Shown here: positions 25,380-36,249 of the stretch, in pieces | How the letters are laid out: every line of letters starts with the position of its first letter | Position numbering within the stretch: the first letter of the stretch is position 1 | Origin: Aquilaria yunnanensis | Taxonomy: Eukaryota > Streptophyta > Magnoliopsida > Malvales > Thymelaeaceae | Length of the DNA stretch: 64,000 bases | Direction of reading: 5' to 3' | Assembly (NCBI GenBank): GCA_039654915.1 | Contig: CM077596.1 | Location: 47,428,501 to 47,492,500, forward strand | Made by a program: the position numbers and the translations under genes | Notes under the pieces: generated by a model | What the model was told of the DNA's origin: nothing | Database searches by the model: none | What the model saw: only the letters and a program-made list of their open reading frames with translations

Positions 25380-26169
25380 TGATGGGTGCCTTATTGCCCA
25401 AGAAGTCTTCAAGCTCCTTTTAGAATTGAATGTAGCGCACTAAACATGATCCAAGAAGAAGAAATTGATTGAGAGGGAAAGAAGGGAAGTGGGAAACAAA
25501 ATCAAGGATGGGAAGAAGAATTGCAACAAAGAAGTGAAAAAGAAATTTGATTAGAAAATAAGAAATAAAAGCATTAACATGCCATGGAGTTGAAATAGAA
25601 CAAGAATGAGAAGAATTTCATAAAGCAACTTTTATTCTTATTAATCTATGTATAAACAATGAATTATAAGCCCTATTTATACTTTTCTAAGCTAGGGTAA
25701 TAGCCATACAGAGTTAAAATGGACTAGGAATCCTAAACCAAGTAAAAGCCCTAAACCTAAATCAACTAAGATTGGAAACACGCATCACAAACCATGTGGC
25801 TCAAGAAACATGGGCCATAAATATATTCCTTAGCTTAAAAATAAGTAAAATATACCAAATAAATGAGAAAAACTAGAAAAAAAAAAAAGTGGCAGAGCAC
25901 TCCATGTGCTCGAGAGGGGCTCCAATGGCTCTTGGGTTTTTTAGGCTTGCATCTCCATTTTATTAATAAAAATGACTAAATTTGGCTCCTAGAAATCTTT
26001 AGGCATGCTAGGATGTTGTCTTGCACAATTGAGCTACAAATGCTCCAAGATAGGTGTCTTAAGTGCTTCTTGCATGTTTTTGGTCTTCTTCCTTATGATA
26101 GGTCCAAAATTAATCACCAATGAATCCTTATGTAAACTTGAAGCTCCTTTGCTTGTTGGCCTTCCATTA
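25380..26169 (-). repeat. Gypsy-1 3' LTR
   Basis: This LTR aligns with 31510-32364 over its length. On the minus strand it starts TAATGGAAGGCC and ends GGCACCCATCA. Relative to the 5' LTR it lacks roughly 65 bp near 25935. Visible mismatches between the copies indicate an old insertion. Confidence 0.9.
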
Positions 26170-26185
26170 TCCCTCCTCATTCCTT
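26170..26185 (-). other. Gypsy-1 polypurine tract
   Basis: The minus strand reads AAGGAATGAGGAGGGA directly next to the 3' LTR. This is where the RNase-resistant purine tract primes plus-strand DNA synthesis. Confidence 0.78.
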
Positions 26186-26249
26186 AAATAGATTTGCCCT
26201 CAAATCATTAATTATATCAGACAAAGATAAATCTGACACATTGAATGTT

Positions 26250-27260
26250 GCACTAATATTATGCTCACCTTTCAAGTCTAGCTTATAGGCATTATCATTG
26301 ATCTTTTCTATGACTTAGGAGGGTCCATCTCCTTTCGATTAAAGTTTGGAATCCCCTTGGGTAGGAAACCTTTCTTTCCCTATGTAAATCCATACCCAAT
26401 CTTCTAGCTCAAAAGTAACCTTTCTTCCTTTTTTGGCTTGGCTTACATATTGTTGGGTTTTTTTCTCTATTTACAACCACACTTTTTCATGCATTGCCTT
26501 CACCATCTCGGCCTTCTTAGCACCATCTAAACTAGGCACTTCACTTAGAGGCAAAGACATCAAATCTATAAAGGTTAGCAGAATAAAACTATAAATAATC
26601 TCAAATGGTGAATATCCTATGGTTTTATGCACTACCCTATTATATGCAAACTCAACATGTGGCAAACACTTTCCCCTAGCCTTCAAGTTCTTATCAATTA
26701 TGGCCCTAAGTATAGCGATCAAAGTTCCATTAGGTACCATTAGTTTGTGGATGACAAGTTGTAGAAAACAACAACTTAGTACCTAGCTTGCTCCATAAGA
26801 CTCTCCAAACGTGCCTTAAAAACTTGGCATCTCGATCATTAATAATTGTCTTTGGAACTCCATTCAATCTCACAACCTCCTTGAGGAACAAGTTGGCAAT
26901 GTGCACAAAATCATCAATTTTGTAGCATGGAACAAAGTAGGCCATTTTAGAGAACTTGTCCACAATCTTAAAGATAAAATCTTTACCATTCTTTGTTCTA
27001 GGAAGTCTTACAACAAAGTTCATAGAAAGGTCGGTCCAAGCTTAGGATCGAATAGGTAAAGGAGTATAATGGCCATGTGGATTTTGCTTAGATTTAGCTC
27101 TTTTACATTGAATGTGATGTGAACAAACGTTCTCCACATCTCTTTGCATCTTCCGCAAAAAAAAAATTTCTTTTTGTGCACTTAGTGTTTTCTCAACACC
27201 AAAGTGCCTTATTAAGCCTACTTCATGAGCTTCCTACACTAACAACTCTCTCAAAGAAGT
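26250..27260 (-). pseudogene. Gypsy-1 integrase
   Basis: In coding order there is an HHCC-type zinc region (about 27220-27110, ending VCSHHIQCKRAKSK) and the catalytic core beginning at 27023. The core shows [11 protein letters not shown] with the first aspartate, [10 protein letters not shown] with the second and CHPQTNGT leading to the third acidic position. A frame change near 26735 moves into HVEFAYNRVVHKTIGYSPFEI. The C-terminal part (about 26420-26250) reads GDGPS, INDNAYKLDL and SATFNVSDL. Integrase joins cDNA to the chromosome; this copy is broken. Confidence 0.88.
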
Positions 27261-27479
27261 CTTAGGAATGCATAATCTATTTTACTTACAAAGAAAACCG
27301 TCAACTCTATAGAACTTATCAAAACCCAATTTGGCACATTTGGCATATATTTCACCAAAGTCTAAATCTTGTGGATATAAATCCTTCAAATACTCAAATC
27401 CTAACACCTTTGCATCTACATTTGAAAAAAGAATATGCCTCCTAGATAATGCATTAGCCACTACATTCTCCTTATTTTG

Positions 27480-28740
27480 CTTGTACTTGATGTGGTATGG
27501 AAAAACACTATGAACTCTACCCCTCTTACATGCCTCTTATTGAGCTTTCCTTAGCCTTTCAAGTACTTCAAAGATTAATGATCTACATAGATAATGAACT
27601 CCTTTGGCCACAAATAATATTGTCAAGTTTTCAAGTTCTCTCACTAAGGCATACATCTTCTTGTCATAGTTGGGATAGTTTAAGGTCACCCACCTTAGTA
27701 TCTCACTAAAGTAAGGTATTGGCCACCCCTCATCCATCAAAATAGAGCATATACCATGCCACACATTCAATCTCAAAAGTCTTAAAAAAATCTGGTAAAG
27801 CTGAAATAATTGAATTGCCTAATTTATGCTTCAAAAGCTTAAATGCATCATCTTGAGATTTTTTCTTCTGAAAGCCTATATTATTTTTAACAACTTCATT
27901 TAAAGGTGCTACAATGCTAGAAAAATTCTTCACAAACCTCTTATAAAATCTAGCGAGTCCATGGAAAGATTTTACCTTAAAAACTGACTTAGAACTTGAC
28001 CAATCTTGTATGGCCTTTACCTTTTCTTGATCAATTTTCACACCCTTAAAACTCATAACAAAACCACATAGTCAATACAAAAAGAACATTTTTTAAGATC
28101 GGCATATAACCTTTTTGCCTTTAATGTCTCCAATACTTGCCTAAGATACTCCACATGTTCATGCAAGTTCTTATTATAAACAAGAATGTCATCAAAGTGG
28201 ACCATGACAAAATTACCAATGAAATATCTTTGAACACTATTCATTAACCTCATAAAATACTAGGAGCATTAATAAAACCAAATGGTATCACTAACCATCG
28301 ATAAAGACCAAACTTTTTCTTAAAGGTACTCTTCCACTCATCCCTACCCTCATTCTAATATGATGTTATCCACTTTTAAGATCAACCTTAGAAAAAATAC
28401 TCTTAAGATCAACCTTAGAAAAACTAATATAACCATATAACTCATCAAGCATGCCATCAAGTCTAGGGATAGAATTTCTATACTTTACAATGATTTTATT
28501 AACAGACCAACAATCCATGCACATCCTCAAAGTTCCATCTTATTTAGGCACTAAGATCATAGGCACAACACATGGACTTAAGCTCTCTCTTACATAGCCT
28601 TTTGCTAACAAATCCTCCACTTGCCTCTGAATTTCCTTTGTCTTCTTAGGGTTGCTCCTATATGCAACCTTATTTGGGATGAAAACTTCAGGGATTAAGT
28701 CAATTTGATACTCAATGACCTCAAAGGTGGTAAACCACTT
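27480..28740 (-). pseudogene. Gypsy-1 reverse transcriptase and RNase H
   Basis: The reverse transcriptase has RMCMDCWSVNKI (about 28530), then VHFDDILVYNK with the catalytic F-D-D near 28190, then VKSFHGLARFYKRFVKNFSS (about 27970) leading into RNase H. RNase H shows YALVRELENL and is in a shifted frame (27776-27537). A 27-bp direct duplication lies in the reverse transcriptase. Stops separate the pieces, so no complete enzyme could be made. Confidence 0.88.
28378..28431 (-). repeat. 27-bp tandem duplication within reverse transcriptase
   Basis: The phrase AAGATCAACCTTAGAAAAA starts at 28378 and again at 28405, exactly 27 bp apart. On the minus strand this repeats the peptide KVDLKS without shifting frame. 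Confidence 0.85.
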
Positions 28741-29021
28741 GGTTTATCTGGGAACATATCCTCAAACTCCTATAACAAAGACACAACAACACTTGGAAGC
28801 TTGTTAGTTAACTCATTAGAAAGAAAAACTCATTGAAAAGTAAAAGGAGCACTGGTTTGTGTGCTTTTAAGGCTTTCCTCATGTCACTTGTTTTGATCAC
28901 TAAGCTCTATTTTCTTCTCTCAACTTTCCCTTCTCGATTTTGCCCTTAGGTACTCTTAATTCTCTCTTTCATCTCAAGGCCACTATTCCTACTTCTCTTT
29001 GATTTTCTCTTAACTTTCCTC

Positions 29022-29564
29022 TTAGGCTTTTTCCACCCAGGCCCTCATCTTTCCGTCTTTTATTTGTCTTTTGGCCTCACCATGAATCTTCCTTTGGTCA
29101 TGCATCACTTGTTGTGGTGTAAGTGATGCTGAAGTGATGGTCCTCTCCATAAACTTGAATGAGTATCTATTCTTGAATCCATCATGGGTTAGCCTCCTAT
29201 CATATTGCCATGGTTGATCTAAAAGGATATGGCTTGCCTCTATAGGTACAATCTCACATAAGACTTCATCTTCATATCTCCCAATCTTAAAGGACATGAA
29301 CACTTGCTTCGTCACCTTGATCTTATCTTCATTGTTGAGCCATTACAACCCATATGGCCTCGGATGTCTTGTTATAAGAAGCTACAACTTGTCATCCAAG
29401 GTAATGCTAGCAACATTAGTACAACTTCCACCATAAAAAATCATACTACATAACTTTCCTCCAATATGGCACTTAGTATGAAAGATACTCTCTTTGATAA
29501 CCCTCCTCTTTGACTTGAACATGCAATGCTCTCTTTGCCACAAGTGATACTTTTTCTTCCACAT
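29022..29564 (-). pseudogene. Gypsy-1 protease region
   Basis: The minus-strand peptide IFYGGSCTNVAS corresponds to the retropepsin active site, normally D-x-G; the aspartate appears to be replaced by tyrosine. Downstream are EVLCEIVPIEASHILL and QPWQYDRRLTHDG, conserved in plant Gypsy proteases. At least one frame change separates 29382-29564 from 29022-29315. The enzyme would process the Gag-Pol precursor. Confidence 0.8.
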
Positions 29565-29610
29565 ACTTCACATCAGTGTCATACTCTAATCCAGACATAC
29601 TTGAATCATC

Positions 29611-30600
29611 TTAATCTTCTTGATCACTCTTACCCATGATAATTTCCCCTTTGTCATTCAACACTATAGTTATTTGATTAAAACATTCCCTTGCAAAATG
29701 ACCCCTACCATTGCACTTAAAGCACATTTTGACACGATTTCTAGCAATGGCCTTAGAATCAAAAGTACCTTCCTTAGGCCTTTTGTGGATGGCCATTGTA
29801 AGATACTGGCACCATGCCCTTAAACTCCTCATTTCTTGGCTCTTCTCTTCTTGCATCATTGGCCTAAATTTGCTTTAGACTGGGGTTAGATTTTGGTGTA
29901 TACCTTGCTTCTTTTTTTCTTTTCAATTGCTTCTCCACCTTTATGGTCATGTGCACCATGTCCTCCACCTTTACATATTCATGCAAGTGAACAAGGATAA
30001 CAATTTTAAGATTTAGACTAAGTAAGAACCTGTCATAGTTGCTTCTTGATCTTTCTTCATATTAGCTCTTTTCATTAACACCTCAATCTCCTTGAAATAG
30101 TTTCGACAAACCTAAAACCTTAGGACAACCTTTGAAGCTTTTGGTGAAGTTCTCTTTGGTAGTGGCTTCACACAAACCTCTTCATTGTAAGACTTTTCAA
30201 CTCTCCTCATGTTTGGATGGGTTCTTCATGGTTTCTTTGTCTGGCACTCACAATCTGTGTCTACCAAACAAGTGCATAGTCAGTAAACTCCAAAGTGGCA
30301 AACTTTACATTTTTATCATATAGATATGTGTAACATTCAAAGATCATTTCTACTTTGGCAACCCATTCAAAGAATGCTTTTGGATCATTTATTCCTTTCA
30401 AGTATGATATTTGCAACTTGAATGTGTTGAGATTTGGATCTTCCCTAGACTGCCCCCTTACGCGTCTTCTTGGTAGGGGTTGATCGGTGCTCTCAAGGAC
30501 TTCCTCCTTAAGATCATATAGCTCAAGGATTGTTAGAACCCTCCTTGGTGACACTTATTTAGGATTTTGGCCTAGGATCCTTCTTGTAGGTGCTTATTGA
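29611..30600 (-). pseudogene. Gypsy-1 Gag with CCHC zinc knuckle
   Basis: The capsid-like part (30554-30261) reads LKGINDPKAFFEWVAKVEMI and KFATLEFTDYALVW. The nucleocapsid knuckle CFKCNGRGHFAREC (C-x2-C-x4-H-x4-C) at 29724-29683 is intact. Between them the frame is interrupted several times. Gag would package element RNA into virus-like particles. Confidence 0.87.
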
Positions 30601-31489
30601 GAACTTAACTCCTTCATCTGGTTTTCTTACCTTTCCTACCCTTTTTCATTCTCTTTTAACTTCTCCAACACAAGCTTGAATTATCAACACATGGCTTGTT
30701 GGTAAATGGTAAACCTCGAGCATGTCTTGGATTAAATCTTTAGACATAGCTCCTGAAATCAAAGATCCTCATAGAATACTCTTTTCTCCTAATTTTGTTA
30801 GTGGAAAGATGCTTATGCAACCAAATCTTCCAAGTTTTAAAAAAACTCACCCAAAGCACACTAATAATTTTAAAAATCCTTCAAAACCTTTCAAACCCTT
30901 CTATGAAAAAAAGGAAATAGAAAGGGAAATGATTGGAAATGATTAGAATAGGATATTCTTACAATCGAAGATTGAAAGAACAAAAGAGAGAAAAACTAGG
31001 GTTTTGGATAGAACTAAGGTTTTCAATTTTCAACAATGCTTTTGCCAAACAAACTTTTTCTTATAGCAAAAGGATATTCCATATACTAAATAATTGTTTT
31101 TTGTCATTTTTTTCTAGCTGGATTTGTGATTCAAATATTCAGGATAATGTTTTGCTACAAAAAAAAGACAAAGGAAGCAGTTCCTTGTGGTAAGAAAAAT
31201 AAAACTTGTAAAAAAAGAACAAAACTTGAATAGAAGTATAATGAAATTAAATTTGGTATTTTTCAGGATATTTAGATGTAAGACACAAAAGATTTGATGG
31301 AGCACACTTTTGGAATGGCTGAAACAAAAAATAACAAAAGATGAAAAAAATTTGAATGGAATGAGCAGAAGACAATGAACTCTGGAAGAAACAAGAATGA
31401 ACGGGTTAGGGTAGATTAAATAATGCAAGAAAAAAATTGAAAATAAGATAAATAAACAAACAAGAAGATAGATTGGCCTTATTTTTGCA
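30601..31489 (-). other. Gypsy-1 5' untranslated leader
   Basis: The sequence between primer site and gag has no recognisable protein on the minus strand. It is AT-rich with A- and T-runs. Open frames on the plus strand show no similarity and are taken as chance. Confidence 0.5.
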
Positions 31490-31507
31490 GCCTTGGCTCT
31501 AATAGCA
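31490..31507 (-). other. Gypsy-1 primer-binding site (tRNA-Met type)
   Basis: Just inside the 5' LTR the minus strand reads TGCTATTAGAGCCAAGGC, close to the plant initiator-Met primer-site form TGGTATCAGAGC. The two-base gap from the LTR end is normal. Confidence 0.82.
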
Positions 31508-31509
31508 CT

Positions 31510-32364
31510 TGATGACTGCCTTATTGCCCATGAAATCTTCAAGCTCTCTTAGAACCAAATATAGTGCACTAAATTTAATCCAAGAAGAAGAAATTGATTA
31601 AGAGGAAAAGAAGGGAAGTGGGAAATGAAACCAAGGATGGAAAGAAAAATTGCAGCAAATAAGTTAGAATAAATATGATTGGAAGAGAAGAATTAAAAGC
31701 ACTAGTATGCTAAGAAGTTGAAATAGAACAAGAAAGAGAAGAATTGCACAAAATAACTTGTATTCTTATTAATCTATGTATAAACCATGAATTATAGGCC
31801 CTATTTATAATTTTCTAAGCTAGGGTATCCAATTATAAAAATTTTAAATGGACTAGGAATCCTAAACCAACTAAAAGCACTAAACCTAGATCAACTTAGA
31901 TTGGAAACACACATTTAACACTCTTTTATATGCAAACCGTGTGGTTCAACTAACGTGGGCCTCAAATATGTTCCTTCGCCTAAAAATAAGTAAAAAACAA
32001 TAGATAAATAAGAAAAACTAGAAAAAAAAGTGGTGGAGCACTCCATGTGCCCAAGAAGGGCTCCAAGGGCTCTTAAGTGCACCCTTTATGAACCATTGGG
32101 GCTCATGCATGTGCCTCCTTGGTCTAGATTGCTTCTTAGGGTTTCTTCAGCTTGTATCTCCAATTTATGAATAAATTTGGCTCCTGGAAACCTTTAGGCA
32201 CACTAGGAAGCTATCTTGCACAATTGAGCTCTAAATGCTCCAAGATGAGTGTCTCGAATGCTTCTTGCATGTCTTTGGACTTCTTTCTTGTGATAGGTTT
32301 AGAATTAATCACCAATGGATCATTTTGTATCCTTGAAGCTCCTGTGCTTGCTGGCCCTCCATTA
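31510..32364 (-). repeat. Gypsy-1 5' LTR
   Basis: On the minus strand it starts TAATGGAGGGCC and ends GGCAGTCATCA. The 855 bp match 25380-26169. The extra segment near 32070-32140, absent from the 3' LTR, accounts for most of the length difference. Confidence 0.9.
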
Positions 32365-32369
32365 AGAAG

Positions 32370-32735
32370 TATTAAAAGATGGCAAGGTTTTTCCGCTGTG
32401 CTAAGGGTAGACACCTCTTTCAAAGAATTCATCAAGCTGGTTTCTTTGCTGTGCTTTATTATCTCTTATTAGAAAAGAAAAAGGGTCTCCATGGAAAGAT
32501 GTTCAAATCTAATGATGAATTTGTAGAGAATCTAGGAGTGAACATTTGTATGAGAATGTATAGTATCCCTTACCCTAGCTACTAGCATCTAGTTGTAGCT
32601 GATGAAAATGAATTCTAAACTTATGAGCATTAATTCTTCTATGGGTATGCCTGAGTGCAATGTTGTACTGAGGTTGTGCATATATGAAAATTTCCTTTTC
32701 CTTAAAAATTGTAAATCAATTATAATCATGCAATT
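32370..32735 (+). mobile_element. LINE-1, 3' part after the Gypsy-1 insertion
   Basis: The sequence resumes with KRWQGF, then peptides in shifting frames including RHLFQRIHQAGFFAVLYYL, LEKKKGLHGKMF and NVGNIC-like text. This is the usual C-terminus of plant L1 ORF2, which ends with an L-x-E-R/K-N-like block. There is no long poly-A tail. The 3' boundary is approximate because sequence related to dispersed repeat R resumes near 32704. Confidence 0.75.
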
Positions 32736-33004
32736 TAATGAATTTAAAAAATACTTTAAAATGTTTTTTGTTTAGGGCTCTTATGGAGTTAGGTTTTAGT
32801 AAGTATAGTATTTTATTAATGTAATTATATATTACTATATCTTCATAATTTTTGTATTATTCTTTATGTCTATTTAAATTAAATTTTTTTAATAATTTTT
32901 CCTCCCCACCCACATTACTAACAATCCCACCATATATTAGTGGCAACGGTGAATACAATATTTAGATAAAGGACTTCCATATTTAGTAGTCTCATTTTTT
33001 CCAA
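32736..33004. repeat. Continuation of dispersed repeat R and partial TTTAGTAAG unit
   Basis: TACTTTAAAATGTTTTTTGTTTAGGGCTC near 32745 matches 35990-36035, supporting this as the other side of the LINE-1 target. From about 32940 a partial unit of the following tandem array begins with ATATTTAGTAG. Confidence 0.6.
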
Positions 33005-34370
33005 GACCTCCAAATTTAGTAAGTCTCATATTTGGGAAGAGGACTTTTATATTTAGTAAGTCCCATTTATGTTCTCCCAAAACAAGTAACATCCATATTT
33101 AGTAAGTTTAATAATTTTGGTGAGCAATTATTAAAATTATAACATTGATTCTTAAACTTTTAAGTTTAGTGCACTAATGTACCTAAATTTTAAAAAATCT
33201 CATTTTAGTCACACATAATAATACCCACGTTGGTCCCCAAACTTTTCAAATCTTTACATTTTCACCTAAAATTTAGATATTCTTCACTTAAGTAACTGAT
33301 AGTGAACTGAAGTTGTATTTACTATCATTTTGAATCAGAACTCAAATAAACTCAACTCAACTCAACTCGAACAAAAAATCTACTTAAAGTGAATAACTCA
33401 ATCTAAGCCCAGATTTACTCTAACTCAATTAAACTTAAATAAAAATGATTTAACCTCATTTTTTCTGGGACCTCTACATTTAGTAAGTCTCATATTTGGT
33501 TGGAGGATTTTCATATTTAGTAAGTCTCATTTATATTCTCCCAAAACAAGTAGCATCCATATTTAGTAAGTTTAATAATCTTGGTGAACAATTGTTAAAA
33601 TTATAACATTGATTCTTAAACTTTTAAGTTTAGTGCAATAAGGTACCTAAATTTTAAAAAATCTCATTTTAGTCACACATAATTATACCCACATTGGTCC
33701 TTGAACTTTTCAAATCTTTGCATTTTCACCTAAAATTTTGATATTCTTCACTTAAGTAACTGATAGTGAACTGAAGTTGTATTTACAAGCATATTGAATC
33801 AGAACTCAAATAAACTCAACCTAGCTTAACTCGAACCCGAAATTTACTCAAAGCGAATAACTCAATCTAAGCCCAGATTCATGCTAACTCAATTAAACTT
33901 AAATAAAAAATGATCTAACCTCTTTTTTTTTTTTTCTGGGACCCCTACATTTAGTAAGTCTCATATTTGGGAAGGGGATTTTCATATTTAGTAAGTTCCA
34001 TTTATATTCTCCCAAAACAAGTAACATCCATATTTAGTAAGTTTAATAATCTTGGTGAGCAATTGTTAAAATTATAACATTGATTCCTAAACATTTAAGT
34101 TTAGTGCAATAAGGTACCTAAATTTTAAAAAATAAAATTTTAGCCACACATAATAATACCCACATTGGTCCTTGAACTTTTCAAATCTTTGCATTTTCAC
34201 TTAAGTGAACTGAAGTTTCATTTACTAGCACATTGAACCAGAACTCAAATAAACTCAACCCAACTCAACCTGAACCCAAAATATACTAAAAGCGAATAAT
34301 TCAATCTAAGCCTAAATTTATGCTAACTCAATTAAACTTAAATATAAATGATATAAACTGAACTACCCAA
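33005..34370. repeat. Three tandem copies of a ~467-bp unit
   Basis: Copies start at about 33005, 33469 and 33940, each with GACCTCTACATTTAGTAAGT or a near variant. Each contains CCCAAAACAAGTA(A/G)CATCC, AAGTTTAATAATCTTGGTGA, TTGGTCCTTGAACTTTTC and AACTCAAATAAACTCAACC. The third copy is shortened by about 45 bp near 34198. It is non-coding. A diverged single unit is found at about 40840-41110. Confidence 0.88.
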
Positions 34371-35559
34371 TTATTATCCCAACTATTAATGCAAGTGGCT
34401 CTCGTTTCAGTCAATTTCCTAGTCCATGTGAATTGGACATACCAAACAAGGAATCAGAGGCGCTGCAAAAATATTCTAAATCTCTCCCAATAATTCAATC
34501 AACCGAATAAACATACATTCTCAAACAAGTCACACGCATAATAAAGAACGGTTCCACTTCCTGGACAACTACCTGAAATCTAAGGCTATTGATTCCCTCC
34601 ACAAACAGAAGTTCCCCATAATTCATCAGCAAATCTACTCTGAAAATTACGAAAATAATTCATGGCCTTTTTTTTAGTAAAAAATAATATAAGAATTAAG
34701 ACGCACTAATATATAAAAAAGAAAGAAAGAAAGAAAGAAAGAACGTCTACTTTTTCGGCATAAAAAAATAGCAGAACCAACATTAAGATATTGTATGAGA
34801 AAATGACCCTAACCTCCCCAATATCACTCTGTCTCTTTAGCCATTAGACGATAGGCAATAAAATTCCGAGCTTTAAATAAACTGTGTTTCAGCTTGTAAA
34901 GCGAAAAAAAATGGCTCAAGAAAAATGGGCTGTGCCCATGATTGCCGCACCTTTTTGTTTTTTTTTTCACTGTGTGTCACTCCAAGGGTTGGATTATTTT
35001 TTCCGAACATTAATTAATTTGGACGCAACATCCAACATCGTACAACCATGATTCGATCTTTTCCGTAAGAATATATTTTTAATGGAGAATGTAAGAAATG
35101 AAAAATAAAAAGTAAAGTAGAACTTGTCTCCGTCATTCAAAATTGGGTAATTTACTGATACTATAACTTATCACTAATATTTGAAAAACTCCACTTTTCT
35201 CCATGCTTTTTTTATGCGGTATGATAGAAACTTGTGAAATCTTAAGTTAAGCTTTACGGTATCTATCAATAATTTTAATATGACCATTACCTTTTATAGT
35301 TAATAAAATTTTAAATTATCAGTTTTTTTTTCTCTTTATAAATATAAAAAATATTTTAAATGTCAATTAGCTGTTAAAAAAGACCAAACAACTAGAAATG
35401 ACAAGAAAATAATTAATAAACATTTTAAACTATAATTTTGAGAAGTTGTTTTCGAATAGTAATAAAAAATTGACAATACATGTAGATTTCTAAACCTCCA
35501 GAATATAAACATCAGCCTGAGTTCGGGTAACTATAAAATACCATTTAGAGTTTTTATCA
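34371..35559. other. Intergenic DNA with a GAAA microsatellite
   Basis: No recognisable coding sequence or element ends. A (GAAA)n run is at 34721-34743. A 47-codon frame from ATG 34911 (MAQEKWAVPMIAAPF...) ends near 35050 and has no support, so it is not called as a gene. Confidence 0.5.
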
Positions 35560-36050
35560 CCTATTTCATCTGATTTATATATGGATAAAAAAAATTAACA
35601 CAATTTAATGACCAAGGCCAATCCACCCGAAAACCTAAGTCAATCTAACCTATTTGACCAGAAAAGTGAATAAACTAAACCTAACTGTACCCAACCCAAA
35701 CTGAACTTAAACCCAATAGAAGTAAAACCCTAAAAGAATAAAACCCAAATTACTTAAACCTAGAGTACCTAAACCCTGAATGACCTAAACCTAAAATAAC
35801 CCAAAATTGAGACTGATCTGACCTAAATTCAAAATAACTTAATGACTGAACCTATAAAGACCCTATTTTAATCCCAATTAACATAAAATATATGATCGGC
35901 AGAGATTTAAAAAAATATGATTATATATATATATATATATTAATTATTTATTTAAATTGTAAATCAAATATGAACACAAAATTTAAGAAACTTTAAAATA
36001 CTTTAAAAGTTTTTTTTTTGTTTAGGGATGTTATGGAATTTGAATAATAA
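35560..36050. repeat. Dispersed repeat R, copy 2 (uninterrupted)
   Basis: It shows ACCTAAACCC/ACCCAAA-type phrases, then GAGATTTAAAAAAATATGAT, an AT run, ATTAATTATTTATTTAAATTG and TTTGTTTAGGGATGTTATGG. The order matches 20520-20965 joined to 32704-32800, so this copy represents the pre-insertion form of the LINE-1 target. Confidence 0.7.
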
Positions 36051-36249
36051 TTTAACACAATAGCTTGTTTTGTTTTGTTTAGAGGTCTTATAGGATTTAT
36101 CGGTTTAGAGGTCTTCTGAGTTTATTTGTTTAGGGGTTTCAATCATATTCTAATTAGCAACAAATGTAATATTTATTTACAATTATTCCTCCATTTTTTA
36201 ATACAATTGACGTAGTCAAATATTTTATCTGTTTCCAATGTATACTTAT

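Larger units (their letters stand above)
25380..32364 (-). mobile_element. Ty3/Gypsy LTR retrotransposon (Gypsy-1), complete but dead
   Basis: Two LTRs bound a 5.3-kb interior on the minus strand, with the whole flanked by a perfect 5-bp duplication AGAAG (25375-25379 and 32365-32369). Gene order is gag, protease, reverse transcriptase, RNase H, integrase, which defines Ty3/Gypsy. A tRNA-Met-like primer site and a polypurine tract are in the expected places. Stops and frame changes occur throughout. Element length is 6985 bp. Confidence 0.93.

Noticed and set aside
34911..35051. 47-codon frame starting MAQEKWAVPMIAAP
   Set aside because: Short, with phenylalanine runs from a T tract, and no similarity or splice context to support a gene.
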